From NCBI GenBank assembly GCA_009840545.1, contig VXNM01000003.1, positions 186,001 to 250,000 on the forward strand: a DNA stretch of 64,000 bases, written 5' to 3'. The position numbers and the translations under genes are program-made. The DNA is from Gammaproteobacteria bacterium. GTDB taxonomy: Bacteria; Pseudomonadota; Gammaproteobacteria; Pseudomonadales; Azotimanducaceae. The notes below the pieces were generated by a model. That model was not told the DNA's origin and did no database searches. It saw only the letters and a list, made by a program, of their open reading frames with translations. Below, in pieces: positions 27,109 to 35,161 of the stretch. Numbering within the stretch: position 1 is the stretch's first letter; every line of letters starts with the position of its first letter.

Positions 27109-28160
27109 GCGAAGTCTCCCTCACGCCAATACGTGCTGGGCATGAATTCGACCAGCAAGCTCTTGAACGCTATATGAACTCAAACGTCGAAGGATTTCGG
27201 CGTCCGTGTTCAATACAGCAGTTTGAGGGTGGTCAAAGCAATCCCACATTCTTGATCGAGTCGCCTGAAAAGCGATTTGTACTCCGGAAACAACCCCCAG
27301 GCAGTCTTCTACCATCGGCGCATCAAGTCGATCGCGAGCATCGAGTCATGAAATCGTTGTTCTCGTCAGATGTACCAGTACCGCAAATGTATGCACTATG
27401 TGAAGACACGGAAGTTATTGGTACTAAGTTTTATGTTATGGAGATGGTTGAAGGACGTCTCTTCACTACGACTGCTCTCCCAGATCTCACGAAAGATGAA
27501 CGCAAATCGGTTTATCTTGACATGGCACGAATACTGGCAAGTCTGCATGCTGTCGATCCAAGCTCGGTTGGTCTTGCGGATTTCGGTCGCCCTGGAAACT
27601 ATTTTGGTCGGCAGGTTGCTCGTTGGAGCAGACAATACGTCGCATCGCAGACTGAGACGATTGATGCTATGGATGCTTTGATGGAGTGGTTGCCCGACAA
27701 TCTGCCTGACGAGACACCACCTCGAATCGTTCACGGCGACTACAGAATGGGCAATGTTCTACTAGACGAGAGTGAACCAAGAGTAGTTGCAGTTCTCGAC
27801 TGGGAACTTTGTACGCTTGGGGATGGAATGGCCGATTTAGGATATTGGTGTCAGGAATACCACTCACCTGCTTCGAAGAAGCCAGGAATGATTGCGGGAG
27901 CCGATCTCGAAGTACTTGGAATTCCGACAGAATCTGAGCTCATCAAAGTGTATTGTGACCATGCCGGATTGAGCGGCATCGAGAATTGGCTCTTTTACGT
28001 AGTATTCAATTTGTTCCGATCCGCCGGAATCATTCAGGGTGTATACAAACGTGGGTTGGACGGCAACGCCAGTTCTCAAACTGCTCTGGAATACGCGGGA
28101 GCTGCTCGGGAACGATCGGAACTTGCTTGGTCGATCGTCCTATCCAGCAACATGACATAG
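27105..28160 (+). CDS. Aminoglycoside-phosphotransferase-fold kinase (ACAD10/11 N-terminal type)
   Basis: The 351-residue protein has the APH/choline-kinase fold: N-lobe FEGGQSNPTFLI and VLRKQPPG, catalytic loop HGDYRMGN (200-207) and metal-binding LDWE (221-224). The KQPPG...LPSAH pattern is that of the kinase domain found fused to acyl-CoA dehydrogenase in ACAD10/ACAD11, where it phosphorylates hydroxyacyl-CoAs. In bacteria it is often a stand-alone partner of acyl-CoA dehydrogenases, but none lies next to it here. Antibiotic resistance is not implied. Confidence 0.78.
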   Translation: MSEVSLTPIRAGHEFDQQALERYMNSNVEGFRRPCSIQQFEGGQSNPTFLIESPEKRFVLRKQPPGSLLPSAHQVDREHRVMKSLFSSDVPVPQMYALCEDTEVIGTKFYVMEMVEGRLFTTTALPDLTKDERKSVYLDMARILASLHAVDPSSVGLADFGRPGNYFGRQVARWSRQYVASQTETIDAMDALMEWLPDNLPDETPPRIVHGDYRMGNVLLDESEPRVVAVLDWELCTLGDGMADLGYWCQEYHSPASKKPGMIAGADLEVLGIPTESELIKVYCDHAGLSGIENWLFYVVFNLFRSAGIIQGVYKRGLDGNASSQTALEYAGAARERSELAWSIVLSSNMT

Positions 28161-28230
28161 GATCTGGTCAGAAAAAAACGCAGCTTAAGTAGCCTGACAA
28201 GTACATAAGCTCATAAGATTAACTATAATT

Positions 28231-28267
28231 CACCGTATATTTAAATTGTGATTTTAGATTTACGGTG
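28231..28267. repeat. Inverted repeat at the start of the AAA ATPase gene
   Basis: CACCGTA (28231-28237) and its exact complement TACGGTG (28261-28267) flank an AT-rich 23-base spacer, just downstream of a TATAAT at 28224-28229. The right arm includes the GTG start codon. It could be an operator or a leader hairpin that affects translation. Confidence 0.35.
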
Positions 28268-29431
28268 TTAATTTCCCGAAATTCATCAAAAACAGTCGAG
28301 AGAGCCCTGCGACGTCAGGCCGCCGTGGGTCTACTTGGACCCCGTCAGGTAGGAAAGACAACATTGGCTCTTGCACTCGCAAGGACCCAGGATCATGTTT
28401 ATCTCGACCTCGAAAACCCAGAAGACCGTCAAAGCTTGGAAAACCCTATTTTCTTCCTGCGCCAGTTCGAAAATTCGCTGGTGGTACTAGACGAAATTCA
28501 CCGAGTTCCCGAACTGTTTCCTGCACTGCGGGGCTTGATTGATGAAGGTCGTCGCAAGGGTCTGGAAACAGGAAGATTTCTCATTCTAGGATCTGCATCG
28601 GTGGATCTGATCAAGCAAAGTAGTGAATCTCTGGCTGGAAGAATTGAATATGTGAGTCTAGAACCGCTAAGTGGCACCGAAGTCGGCGAGGAAGAGATTG
28701 GAAGGCTATGGTTACGAGGCGGATTTCCCTTGAGTTTTGTTGCTTCAAGCGAAGAAGACAGCATAGTATGGCGCAAGAACTTTGTGCGTACATATGTAGA
28801 GAGAGACATGCCGCGGTTCAGTAGTCGCCTGCCGACGGGCTTGATCGCTCGCCTATGGACGATGCTTGCGCACAATCAAGGCACGATGCTGAATTCGGCC
28901 CGACTAGCTTCATCCCTGGAAGTGACTTCACCAACGGTTTCTAGATATATCGAGTTTCTAGAAGATCTGCTTCTTGTACGGAAGTTGAACACTTTTAGTC
29001 CTAATCTCGGCAAACGTCTTGTAAAGGCACCCAAAATCTATATTCGTGACACCGGGTTGCTCCATGCAATGCTAAACCTGCAATCGAACGATGACCTATT
29101 TCGCCATCCGGTGTGCGGATTCAGTTGGGAGGGATTTGTAATCGAACAAATTGTTGGAGCAGTTGGAGACAGAGCCACTCCCATGTTTTACCGCACAGCC
29201 GACGGCGCAGAAATAGACTTGTTGCTTGAATGGCATCGAACTGGCGATCTTTGGGCCATCGAGATCAAGCAATCAATGTCGCGCCCTCCCTCTAGAGGTT
29301 TCTACTCGGCTATTGACACAATAAGGCCGCGTAGAAGCATTGTTGTTTGCATGTCTCAGAGACCCTATAGGATTCGAAATGATGTCGAAGTGTGTGGACT
29401 ATTTCACTTTCTACGCGAAGTATTGGAATGA
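28265..29431 (+). CDS. AAA-fold ATPase with DUF4143 C-terminal domain
   Basis: The 388-residue protein has an N-terminal AAA_14 domain with P-loop GPRQVGKTT (about 25-33) and Walker B VVLDEIHR (about 73-80), and a C-terminal DUF4143-type region (YIRDTGLLHAML, then an AEIDLLLEW...AIEIKQS stretch). The last part resembles a restriction-endonuclease-like fold: E/D...ExK pattern. These proteins are common, mobile and scattered in bacteria; their role is unproven, though an antitoxin or defence association has been suggested. The start is GTG. AT-rich upstream DNA sets it apart from its neighbours. It converges on the next gene. Confidence 0.85.
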   Translation: MLISRNSSKTVERALRRQAAVGLLGPRQVGKTTLALALARTQDHVYLDLENPEDRQSLENPIFFLRQFENSLVVLDEIHRVPELFPALRGLIDEGRRKGLETGRFLILGSASVDLIKQSSESLAGRIEYVSLEPLSGTEVGEEEIGRLWLRGGFPLSFVASSEEDSIVWRKNFVRTYVERDMPRFSSRLPTGLIARLWTMLAHNQGTMLNSARLASSLEVTSPTVSRYIEFLEDLLLVRKLNTFSPNLGKRLVKAPKIYIRDTGLLHAMLNLQSNDDLFRHPVCGFSWEGFVIEQIVGAVGDRATPMFYRTADGAEIDLLLEWHRTGDLWAIEIKQSMSRPPSRGFYSAIDTIRPRRSIVVCMSQRPYRIRNDVEVCGLFHFLREVLE

Positions 29432-29471
29432 GCTGTCAAATCAAACTAGATTGAGAATTTGGTCCATTGCT

Positions 29472-32400
29472 TCACTCTTCAACAAGCGTCCACCTAATTG
29501 CATCACCAACACTTGCACCGTTAGATTTCGGCGTCGAAATTACTTCGGTTGTTCCGGCTTCGAGGTCAAAATTCCCTATATCGTTCCAACCGTGCGGGGC
29601 ATTGAACGCGTCCAGATCAGTGATTGACTCCTTGCCAACGCCTTTTACAGCGATTTCATACACACCTAACGTAGTTGGTCGCGACCAAGAGATTATCGTG
29701 CCGGGACCGGGGCTATAGGAGGATTGATATTGCTTTCGGTTCACGGCTGGAACATGGAATTCTAATTTCCACGTCCCGGAGATAGGTATGTCTGCGGTGA
29801 ACTTTGCGCTGATTGAATCCGACCGCAACATGTTTATCGCATGAGTATGTCTATATTTGCCAAAACTCAAAGGTGCTGTCTCGCGATACCACCGGCCAGA
29901 CTCTAACGGGTTGTCCGACAGAGTTTTGAGTGCGTGGGTTAGCTCGGGCATTCCTCGATCCATCTCAATTGGAGTGGAATCCCTTGCGAATAAGAATGTG
30001 ATCCATCTGGGAAGCATTGGATCTGTCAAGCTCTCAGCACTTTCATCCGTCACGCCAATCCAAGAGAAACCTTCGTCGAGATCATCAACAGTAACTACGT
30101 TGTTATCAATTGGGTCCCAGTCCGAATCCGTCACAAGAGGCAAGATTGGCGAATCGGAGCGTTCGATGCTGTCACGACTCGGAGAGTCGAGATGAAACGG
30201 GTCTCGATTTAGAGATAGATAGGGATCCAAGACTACCCGTGTTGGTGGAGCACTGGATTGAAATGCAATGCGAAGCGAAGTATGCCCATCAATCCTAACA
30301 GTTTCCAAATACTGTTCTTCAAGGCCAGCCAAGTCGTCTACATACGAAACTCCAACCACTCCCGGTACGGATTCGTCATTGCGAATTACAAAACTTGACT
30401 GATACACTGGCTCTCCAGCAGTGGTGTCCGCCAAACGTTCAACAAAAGGATCTGAAGCGATGAACCCTGGCAGTTCCAAGTCGTGGAGCCAGTCTCCAAG
30501 TATAGACTCCAAGTCCAAATCCACTTCCATCGCGGTTGATAGAAAGGCTTCTTCGCCGTAGTTTTTGCCTTTGTAACGGCTGACCAATTCACGCAAGAGC
30601 GCGCCAACCTTTTCTTCACCACCAAATTCCAGGATTAGTTTCGAAACTTCGCCAATCTTGAGTAGTAAAACGTGATATGCATCGACGGGATTACTTTCAA
30701 AGTCCAACCCAACGAGAGGTGATTCAATCATGAGTTCCCACACTGAAGGTTTGCGACTGAATTGACCACGCCAATCTAGGTTTTGGTATGTCGGAGTTGA
30801 GCCGAATCCACCGCCCGAGTTGAAGGTTGTAGTTGAGATTTGATTGAAGGTGTTGCCCGAAAATAGAGCTGGAATAGAAAAGTATCCTTCTGCTTCTGTG
30901 AGTAATTTCTGGGTGAGTTCGTCGATAAGAAAGTCTACGGCGACTGCACCTGGACCCTTTGGTGACGTCTGATGACCAATAAACGTTTTGCCCATGTGCA
31001 GAAAAGGATTCCCTCCGTCGTAGCCGTTCTGAAAATATGCATTAAGAAGCCCAAGTACGTACTCTGCAAACAAATCCGATTCGTCTTCGAAGTTTTGGCG
31101 CTGTCCGTCAATTGGATAGTCAAATCGAGCAATAGGAAAGCCTGATTCTCTGATCATTTGGATGCCAGGAGGAGAAAATACACTCCCCATTTGCCAACCT
31201 CCTCCGTAAACCCTCATGGAGACTGGGACTTCCACGAAGGATAGTGTCCCGTATGGATATTCCAATCCCAATTCTCTAGATTTGCTGAGCAATTCGCTGA
31301 GCCATTCTTTCAGTGCTGGGACAACCAACTCCAATGTTTTCAAGTTCTTAGTGTGTTTTTTGCTAAGTAGCAACTCAAACTCGACACCCTCCTGTTTCAG
31401 CGCACGCCGTTCGAACTTCGATCCAACTAAGGCGAATTCAGGTATTGGATTCCTTGGGTTGAATCGAAAAGTGGTTCGCTTGCCTTCATCTAACAGGTCT
31501 CGAGTGCCTGGTCCCGCCACGATCCACTCACGTGGAACACTGACTTCGATGTCAAGATTGAAGAAGTCTTGAGGTCGTTTCCGTAGGTCTGACCTACCGT
31601 ATGCCGATCCGGAAGCAGGAAACCAACTAACTCCTGGCATCAGTGCTACAAATTGTGGATGAAATATGTACGACTGTGTCCCGAAACGAAATGCTTCTCG
31701 AGCTTGCAAATAGTCCATTTCGGACCATTTGAGAGAGCTATCCAAATATGCGAAATTTGGATCGGGGACTCCGTTGGCGATCAACCGTAACTGCGTTGAA
31801 AAAGCACTTTCATTTGTTACGGGTAATTTGAGTAAGCCTCTCTCAAATTCAAACTCTTTCACCGAGCTACCATTCAACTCTAAACTCTTAATCTGGTAGC
31901 CCGGGTTTAGCGTTATCAACCTCACATCTCCTGTTCGTAGGGTTGAAGAGGAAAATTTCAGAATCAGATCTAGCTTTATATTTCGTCCCGGGTGGATCTC
32001 TACTGTACCGCTGATCGAATCGATGTCTGTCAAAGAATTCGATTGATATTCGGCGTGGTATTGGGCCCAATCCCCAGTCTGGCGCAACTCTCCCATTTTG
32101 AATTGAGCCAGTCCGTAGACACCTAATAGCGAAATCCCTACGGCAAGAGCTCCTCCAAGTAACTCATACGTCTTCGTCCTTTGAGGATTCTGACGCGACA
32201 GGATTGCGGACGTAAGCAAGAGCAAGCCTACTGAGAAGATTGCAATGCAAGTTCGATTGAGGACGATGTCCAGGTTGAACAAATGGGGCGCTAATGCCGA
32301 TGGGAAGGCATCGCTACCACTGAACGTCGACAGCACTGATGCAAGGAAAAATGGAATTCTGTTGCTTAAAGTGAAGTAACCAAACAGCAAACCACCGAGA

Positions 32401-32969
32401 ATCACGACGACAATCAACCGAAATCGCACTAATACGGATACGAACACCGTCATCGAGCCCCACAAAAGGAGATTGGGAATGATGTCCCAAACTAGAAAAG
32501 CAATGACACTAGCGGGTTCGCTGCCCGCACCAAACCTAAAGCCGATTACTTCTGCAAGGAATCCCAGAGCTGACACAGTCAAGATTAGAGCGGCTGCAGG
32601 AATGGCAAGAAGAAGCACAACTCCCAGCAGTCTGCCGGACAACAGCTCGAAGTTCGACATTGGGCGTGTGTCTACTGCTTCTTGAATGCGATCTCTGATA
32701 TCTCTCGATCTGACATCAAATGCAAGAAAAACGATGCCTATCGAGAACAGAAACACGATCACGCTACCCATATTAGAAATTACGTAGTGGGGTCCCAATA
32801 GGCCTGCGGAGGGGGAAACATAAGAGGTAAAGCCATGTGCGAGGCAGAGCCACAGCCACATGACACCACTAGTGACTAAGGCTATGGCTACAAAGACCCA
32901 CGTACGTATCAGTCTTCGGCAGGATCGCATCTCCGCAGAGACAATTGCCCAAAAATTGGAAACGTTCAT
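29472..32969 (-). CDS. ABC-2 type permease fused to an M1 aminopeptidase-like domain lacking HExxH
   Basis: The 1,165-residue product starts with an ABC-2-like permease of several membrane spans (about residues 10-290, including FDVRSRDIRDRIQEAVDTRP, typical of this permease group). The remaining ~870 residues are extracytoplasmic with an M1-peptidase-like build (beta-sandwich N-domain, then a GYDGGNPFLHMGKTFIGHQT segment where the family normally has zinc-binding HExxH). No HExxH is present; GHQTSPKG occurs in its place, so the peptidase is probably inactive. Such fusions normally sit beside an ABC ATPase gene; none is found on either side. The ATG has a clear AAGGAG ribosome site. Confidence 0.7.
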   Translation of the reverse strand: MNVSNFWAIVSAEMRSCRRLIRTWVFVAIALVTSGVMWLWLCLAHGFTSYVSPSAGLLGPHYVISNMGSVIVFLFSIGIVFLAFDVRSRDIRDRIQEAVDTRPMSNFELLSGRLLGVVLLLAIPAAALILTVSALGFLAEVIGFRFGAGSEPASVIAFLVWDIIPNLLLWGSMTVFVSVLVRFRLIVVVILGGLLFGYFTLSNRIPFFLASVLSTFSGSDAFPSALAPHLFNLDIVLNRTCIAIFSVGLLLLTSAILSRQNPQRTKTYELLGGALAVGISLLGVYGLAQFKMGELRQTGDWAQYHAEYQSNSLTDIDSISGTVEIHPGRNIKLDLILKFSSSTLRTGDVRLITLNPGYQIKSLELNGSSVKEFEFERGLLKLPVTNESAFSTQLRLIANGVPDPNFAYLDSSLKWSEMDYLQAREAFRFGTQSYIFHPQFVALMPGVSWFPASGSAYGRSDLRKRPQDFFNLDIEVSVPREWIVAGPGTRDLLDEGKRTTFRFNPRNPIPEFALVGSKFERRALKQEGVEFELLLSKKHTKNLKTLELVVPALKEWLSELLSKSRELGLEYPYGTLSFVEVPVSMRVYGGGWQMGSVFSPPGIQMIRESGFPIARFDYPIDGQRQNFEDESDLFAEYVLGLLNAYFQNGYDGGNPFLHMGKTFIGHQTSPKGPGAVAVDFLIDELTQKLLTEAEGYFSIPALFSGNTFNQISTTTFNSGGGFGSTPTYQNLDWRGQFSRKPSVWELMIESPLVGLDFESNPVDAYHVLLLKIGEVSKLILEFGGEEKVGALLRELVSRYKGKNYGEEAFLSTAMEVDLDLESILGDWLHDLELPGFIASDPFVERLADTTAGEPVYQSSFVIRNDESVPGVVGVSYVDDLAGLEEQYLETVRIDGHTSLRIAFQSSAPPTRVVLDPYLSLNRDPFHLDSPSRDSIERSDSPILPLVTDSDWDPIDNNVVTVDDLDEGFSWIGVTDESAESLTDPMLPRWITFLFARDSTPIEMDRGMPELTHALKTLSDNPLESGRWYRETAPLSFGKYRHTHAINMLRSDSISAKFTADIPISGTWKLEFHVPAVNRKQYQSSYSPGPGTIISWSRPTTLGVYEIAVKGVGKESITDLDAFNAPHGWNDIGNFDLEAGTTEVISTPKSNGASVGDAIRWTLVEE

Positions 32970-33266
32970 CTAAGTAGCTCCTTGTAAAGACTACACGCAC
33001 CAACGCCCACAGAATGGTGTTCTGTGAGCGTCACGAGTCTCTCGATTGAGCAGAATGCCAATTCCTTGTCGAGTGAATGCTGAACGGAATTCAAGACGTG
33101 CCTAATGCCCAATCCTCAATGGACATGCAAGAAGGGTGCCACTGAAGTTGTCAAACTTTGAGAAGGGGGCTACTGCATATGTTGAATATTGATGAAGCCA
33201 AAGATTCAGCTATTTTGAGTCAGTCTCTCGTTGTAGATCTCAAATGGACGATTTAAGATCCAAGTA

Positions 33267-33295
33267 TTGTGAATAAATCTGCTCTGTGCGATACT
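33267..33295 (+). promoter_or_regulatory. Predicted promoter of the RelBE-like operon
   Basis: A -35 box TTGTGA (33267-33272), 17-base spacer and -10 box GATACT (33290-33295) point at the antitoxin gene. The -10 box sits in the middle of the 40-base palindrome, so a protein bound there would block RNA polymerase. Confidence 0.5.
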
Positions 33296-33315
33296 TGTAT
33301 CGCACAGAGCAGATT
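33276..33315. promoter_or_regulatory. Perfect 19-bp inverted repeat, probable autoregulatory operator
   Basis: AATCTGCTCTGTGCGATAC (33276-33294) and its exact complement (33297-33315) are separated by only two bases. It ends 11 bases before the antitoxin ATG and covers the predicted -10 box. RHH-type antitoxins bind such palindromes alone or with their toxin to repress their own operon. There is no T-run after it, so a terminator role is unlikely. Confidence 0.75.
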
Positions 33316-33326
33316 CTGAGGTGAAC

Positions 33327-33557
33327 ATGACTTCCATATCCATCCGGCTACCTGACGAAATTGCTACACGACTAAAAAACCTGTCAAAGCTTACTGGCCG
33401 TACGAAGACCTATTACGTGCATGAAGCCATCTGTCGGCACCTTGACGACCTGGAAGACATCTACATTTCCGAGAGCCGCCTGGAAGAAATGCGATCGGGC
33501 AAGGTGAAGCCGCTCACATTGGACGATCTGATTAGAACTCATGGTGTGGACCCTTGA
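33327..33557 (+). CDS. Ribbon-helix-helix antitoxin (RelB/DinJ-like)
   Basis: The 76-residue protein begins TSISIRLPDEIATRLKNL, the beta-strand and first helix of a MetJ/Arc-type DNA-binding fold, then TGRTKTYYVHEAI for the second helix. The C-terminal half (EMRSGKVKPLTLDDLIRTHG) should wrap the toxin. The ATG at 33327 has GAGG as ribosome site; a GTG two codons upstream overlaps that site and is less likely. It overlaps the toxin gene by 17 bases. Expected to repress the operon through the palindrome at 33276-33315. Confidence 0.9.
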   Translation: MTSISIRLPDEIATRLKNLSKLTGRTKTYYVHEAICRHLDDLEDIYISESRLEEMRSGKVKPLTLDDLIRTHGVDP

Positions 33558-33810
33558 AATTGCTCCAGGCGTGAATCGTGACTTAGACCGCATCGATCCT
33601 GCGCAGAGAAGACGAATCATCAAATTTCTGAGGGATCGTCTCGTTCCGCTCGAATCACCTCGGGACATTGGAGAAGCTCTTAGGGGACCGATTTGGGCAG
33701 GCTATTGGAAGTATCGTGTCGGCGACTACCGAGTCATATGTTATATCGAGGATGCACGAAAATGCATTCAGGTAACCAGAGTACGGCATCGACGCGACGC
33801 CTACCGTTGA
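33541..33810 (+). CDS. RelE/ParE-superfamily toxin
   Basis: The 89-residue protein has the compact RelE/ParE fold pattern: WTLEIAPGVNRDLDRIDPAQRRRI, then GYWKYRVGDYRVICYIED and the C-terminal VTRVRHRRDAYR. The basic Arg/Lys residues and C-terminal His-Arg-Arg fit an mRNA-cleaving RelE-type enzyme, but ParE-like gyrase poisons share the fold, so the target is not certain. It is translated from an ATG within the antitoxin gene. Confidence 0.9.
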   Translation: MVWTLEIAPGVNRDLDRIDPAQRRRIIKFLRDRLVPLESPRDIGEALRGPIWAGYWKYRVGDYRVICYIEDARKCIQVTRVRHRRDAYR

Positions 33811-33857
33811 TGAGTTTGGGACTGATTGTGCTTACAACTCCGATGTCTTTGACTACT

Positions 33858-34031
33858 TTAGGCATTGATGGTGAGAGCTTCGAGATACGGACGGACCATC
33901 GCACCATCTTTGACCATGCGGCTAATTGCTGCTGCAGTGATCCCCATGTTCCTAAATTCGGAGAGACGAACAATTCCATTTGCTCGCAAGAGGCAAATTG
34001 CGCCCATGCGTTGCGAGACTGCTTTCGACAT
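33858..34031 (-). pseudogene. Remnant of an AbiEi-like winged-helix antitoxin
   Basis: A 57-codon minus-strand frame encodes LLRANGIVRLSEFRNMGI followed by TAAAISRMVKDGAMVR. This resembles the N-terminal winged helix of AbiEi-type (type IV) antitoxins ('Gi.r.sel...Gi....l.rlv..G.l.R'). The frame ends soon after, where the family would continue with GLY and a large C-terminal domain; no continuation is recognisable in other frames and no AbiEii toxin gene is present. It is probably decayed. The rest of the 417-base gap 33811-34227 shows nothing else that I recognise. Confidence 0.35.
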
Positions 34032-34227
34032 TGATACAAAACCTCGGAACATGGATGCGATATTCCAAGGATTTATAGCATCTGAACCGACCTCTCCATA
34101 TTTAAGTTCAACCAACAAAAAAGTCCACGCGAAGATCGATCAAATGAGAAGGTAATTTGCGCAAAGTATGCAGAAAGTCGATATCTTTTTGTGCCATGGC
34201 AATGCGGTAAGTATCGAACGACCTGCA

Positions 34228-35043
34228 CTAATTGATTCCAAGAACCGTGTGAATTAGTGAACTGTCTCGCACAGATAGGGAATTGAAGACGTCAAAGTGG
34301 TGTCGGTCGTCTTCAATTACATTGTGAGCTTCTTTAGTTTTGCTTTTCCACTCGTTGTAGAGAACTTCGGACTGCCTGAGGAATTCCGTCCGTTCCTTAG
34401 AACCAACCCAAGTTACAACCGATGCTGTCTTGACGGGTTCTTGTAAATATGGACTTTCACAAGCCGCTTCTTCTGTGGTCAATCGCAGCTTGTTGTTCAT
34501 CGTTGTATGCAATAGATTCCGCAAGTCGTGAACACCGCTTATAGACACGAAACGCTGGATTCGGTCTCGAATTTCTAGCGAAAGCTCAACGTCTTTGCAC
34601 GCCATTCGCGTCACAAGGTGACCGCCTGCCGAGTGACCTACCAGAACAATCGGACCGACCACAGCTTCAGCACATTTCTCGATCATGGAAATCATCATGA
34701 ATGTGATCTCCGAAATCCGTGCCTCGGGTGCCAAGACATAGCTTGGAATAGCAACAGCCCAACCATGATCGCATGCGCCTTTGGCCAAGTGCGACCAATA
34801 GGACTTGTCAAAATCCATCCAATAACCGCCGTGAACGAAAACTACCAAGCCCAGAGGTTTAGATGAAGGCCAAAACAGATCAAACACTTGACGTGGATGG
34901 GACCCGTAAGCAATATCCCGTTCGACTCTTTCATGGTGATTTATGAACAGAGTGGAGGCATCTTTCCATCGTTGCGGATATGTCGAGCCGCCTGGAATAT
35001 ATTTCGCGTTCGAAAACTCATCGTCCCAATCTACGTGGTTCAT
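34228..35043 (-). CDS. Alpha/beta-hydrolase, probable kynurenine formamidase
   Basis: The 271-residue protein has the alpha/beta-hydrolase oxyanion motif HGGYW (about 71-75), nucleophile elbow GHSAGGH and a C-terminal HHFDVF that can supply the catalytic His. HGGYW and overall length match arylformamidase (AFMID type), which hydrolyses N-formylkynurenine to kynurenine and formate. Divergent transcription from a cluster with tryptophan dioxygenase and kynureninase supports this role. The usual bacterial KynB is a different, metal-dependent fold and is not seen in the window. Sequence alone would also allow another carboxylesterase activity. Confidence 0.72.
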   Translation of the reverse strand: MNHVDWDDEFSNAKYIPGGSTYPQRWKDASTLFINHHERVERDIAYGSHPRQVFDLFWPSSKPLGLVVFVHGGYWMDFDKSYWSHLAKGACDHGWAVAIPSYVLAPEARISEITFMMISMIEKCAEAVVGPIVLVGHSAGGHLVTRMACKDVELSLEIRDRIQRFVSISGVHDLRNLLHTTMNNKLRLTTEEAACESPYLQEPVKTASVVTWVGSKERTEFLRQSEVLYNEWKSKTKEAHNVIEDDRHHFDVFNSLSVRDSSLIHTVLGIN

Positions 35044-35161
35044 CGTGAAACTTAGCTAACGCAACCGTTCAGTGTTGTTGTCAGGCTAAGATACACTACA
35101 AATCCTCTTGATGTAGGCGGTTTCTTTACCGCTGCCGATCAATCGACGAAGGTAGATTCGA

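Larger units (their letters stand above)
32970..33326. other. Intergenic region between the ABC-permease gene and the toxin-antitoxin pair
   Basis: This 357-base stretch separates two divergent genes. It contains an imperfect hairpin at 33004-33030 (CGC-CACAGAA / TTCTGTG-GCG around a 5-base loop) about 40 bases upstream of the permease gene, and the toxin-antitoxin promoter and palindrome at its right end. I see no reading frame with recognisable content between them. Confidence 0.5.

Noticed and set aside
27105-28160. Aminoglycoside resistance gene
   Set aside because: The sequence pattern is that of the ACAD10/11-type kinase group, not of antibiotic-modifying phosphotransferases.
29340-29627. 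Plus-strand frame of 95 codons across the end of the ATPase gene
   Set aside because: It overlaps the ends of two convergent genes with good domain support and has no features of its own.
33276-33315. Palindrome read as an intrinsic terminator
   Set aside because: No T-run follows on either strand and it covers the promoter of the toxin-antitoxin operon.
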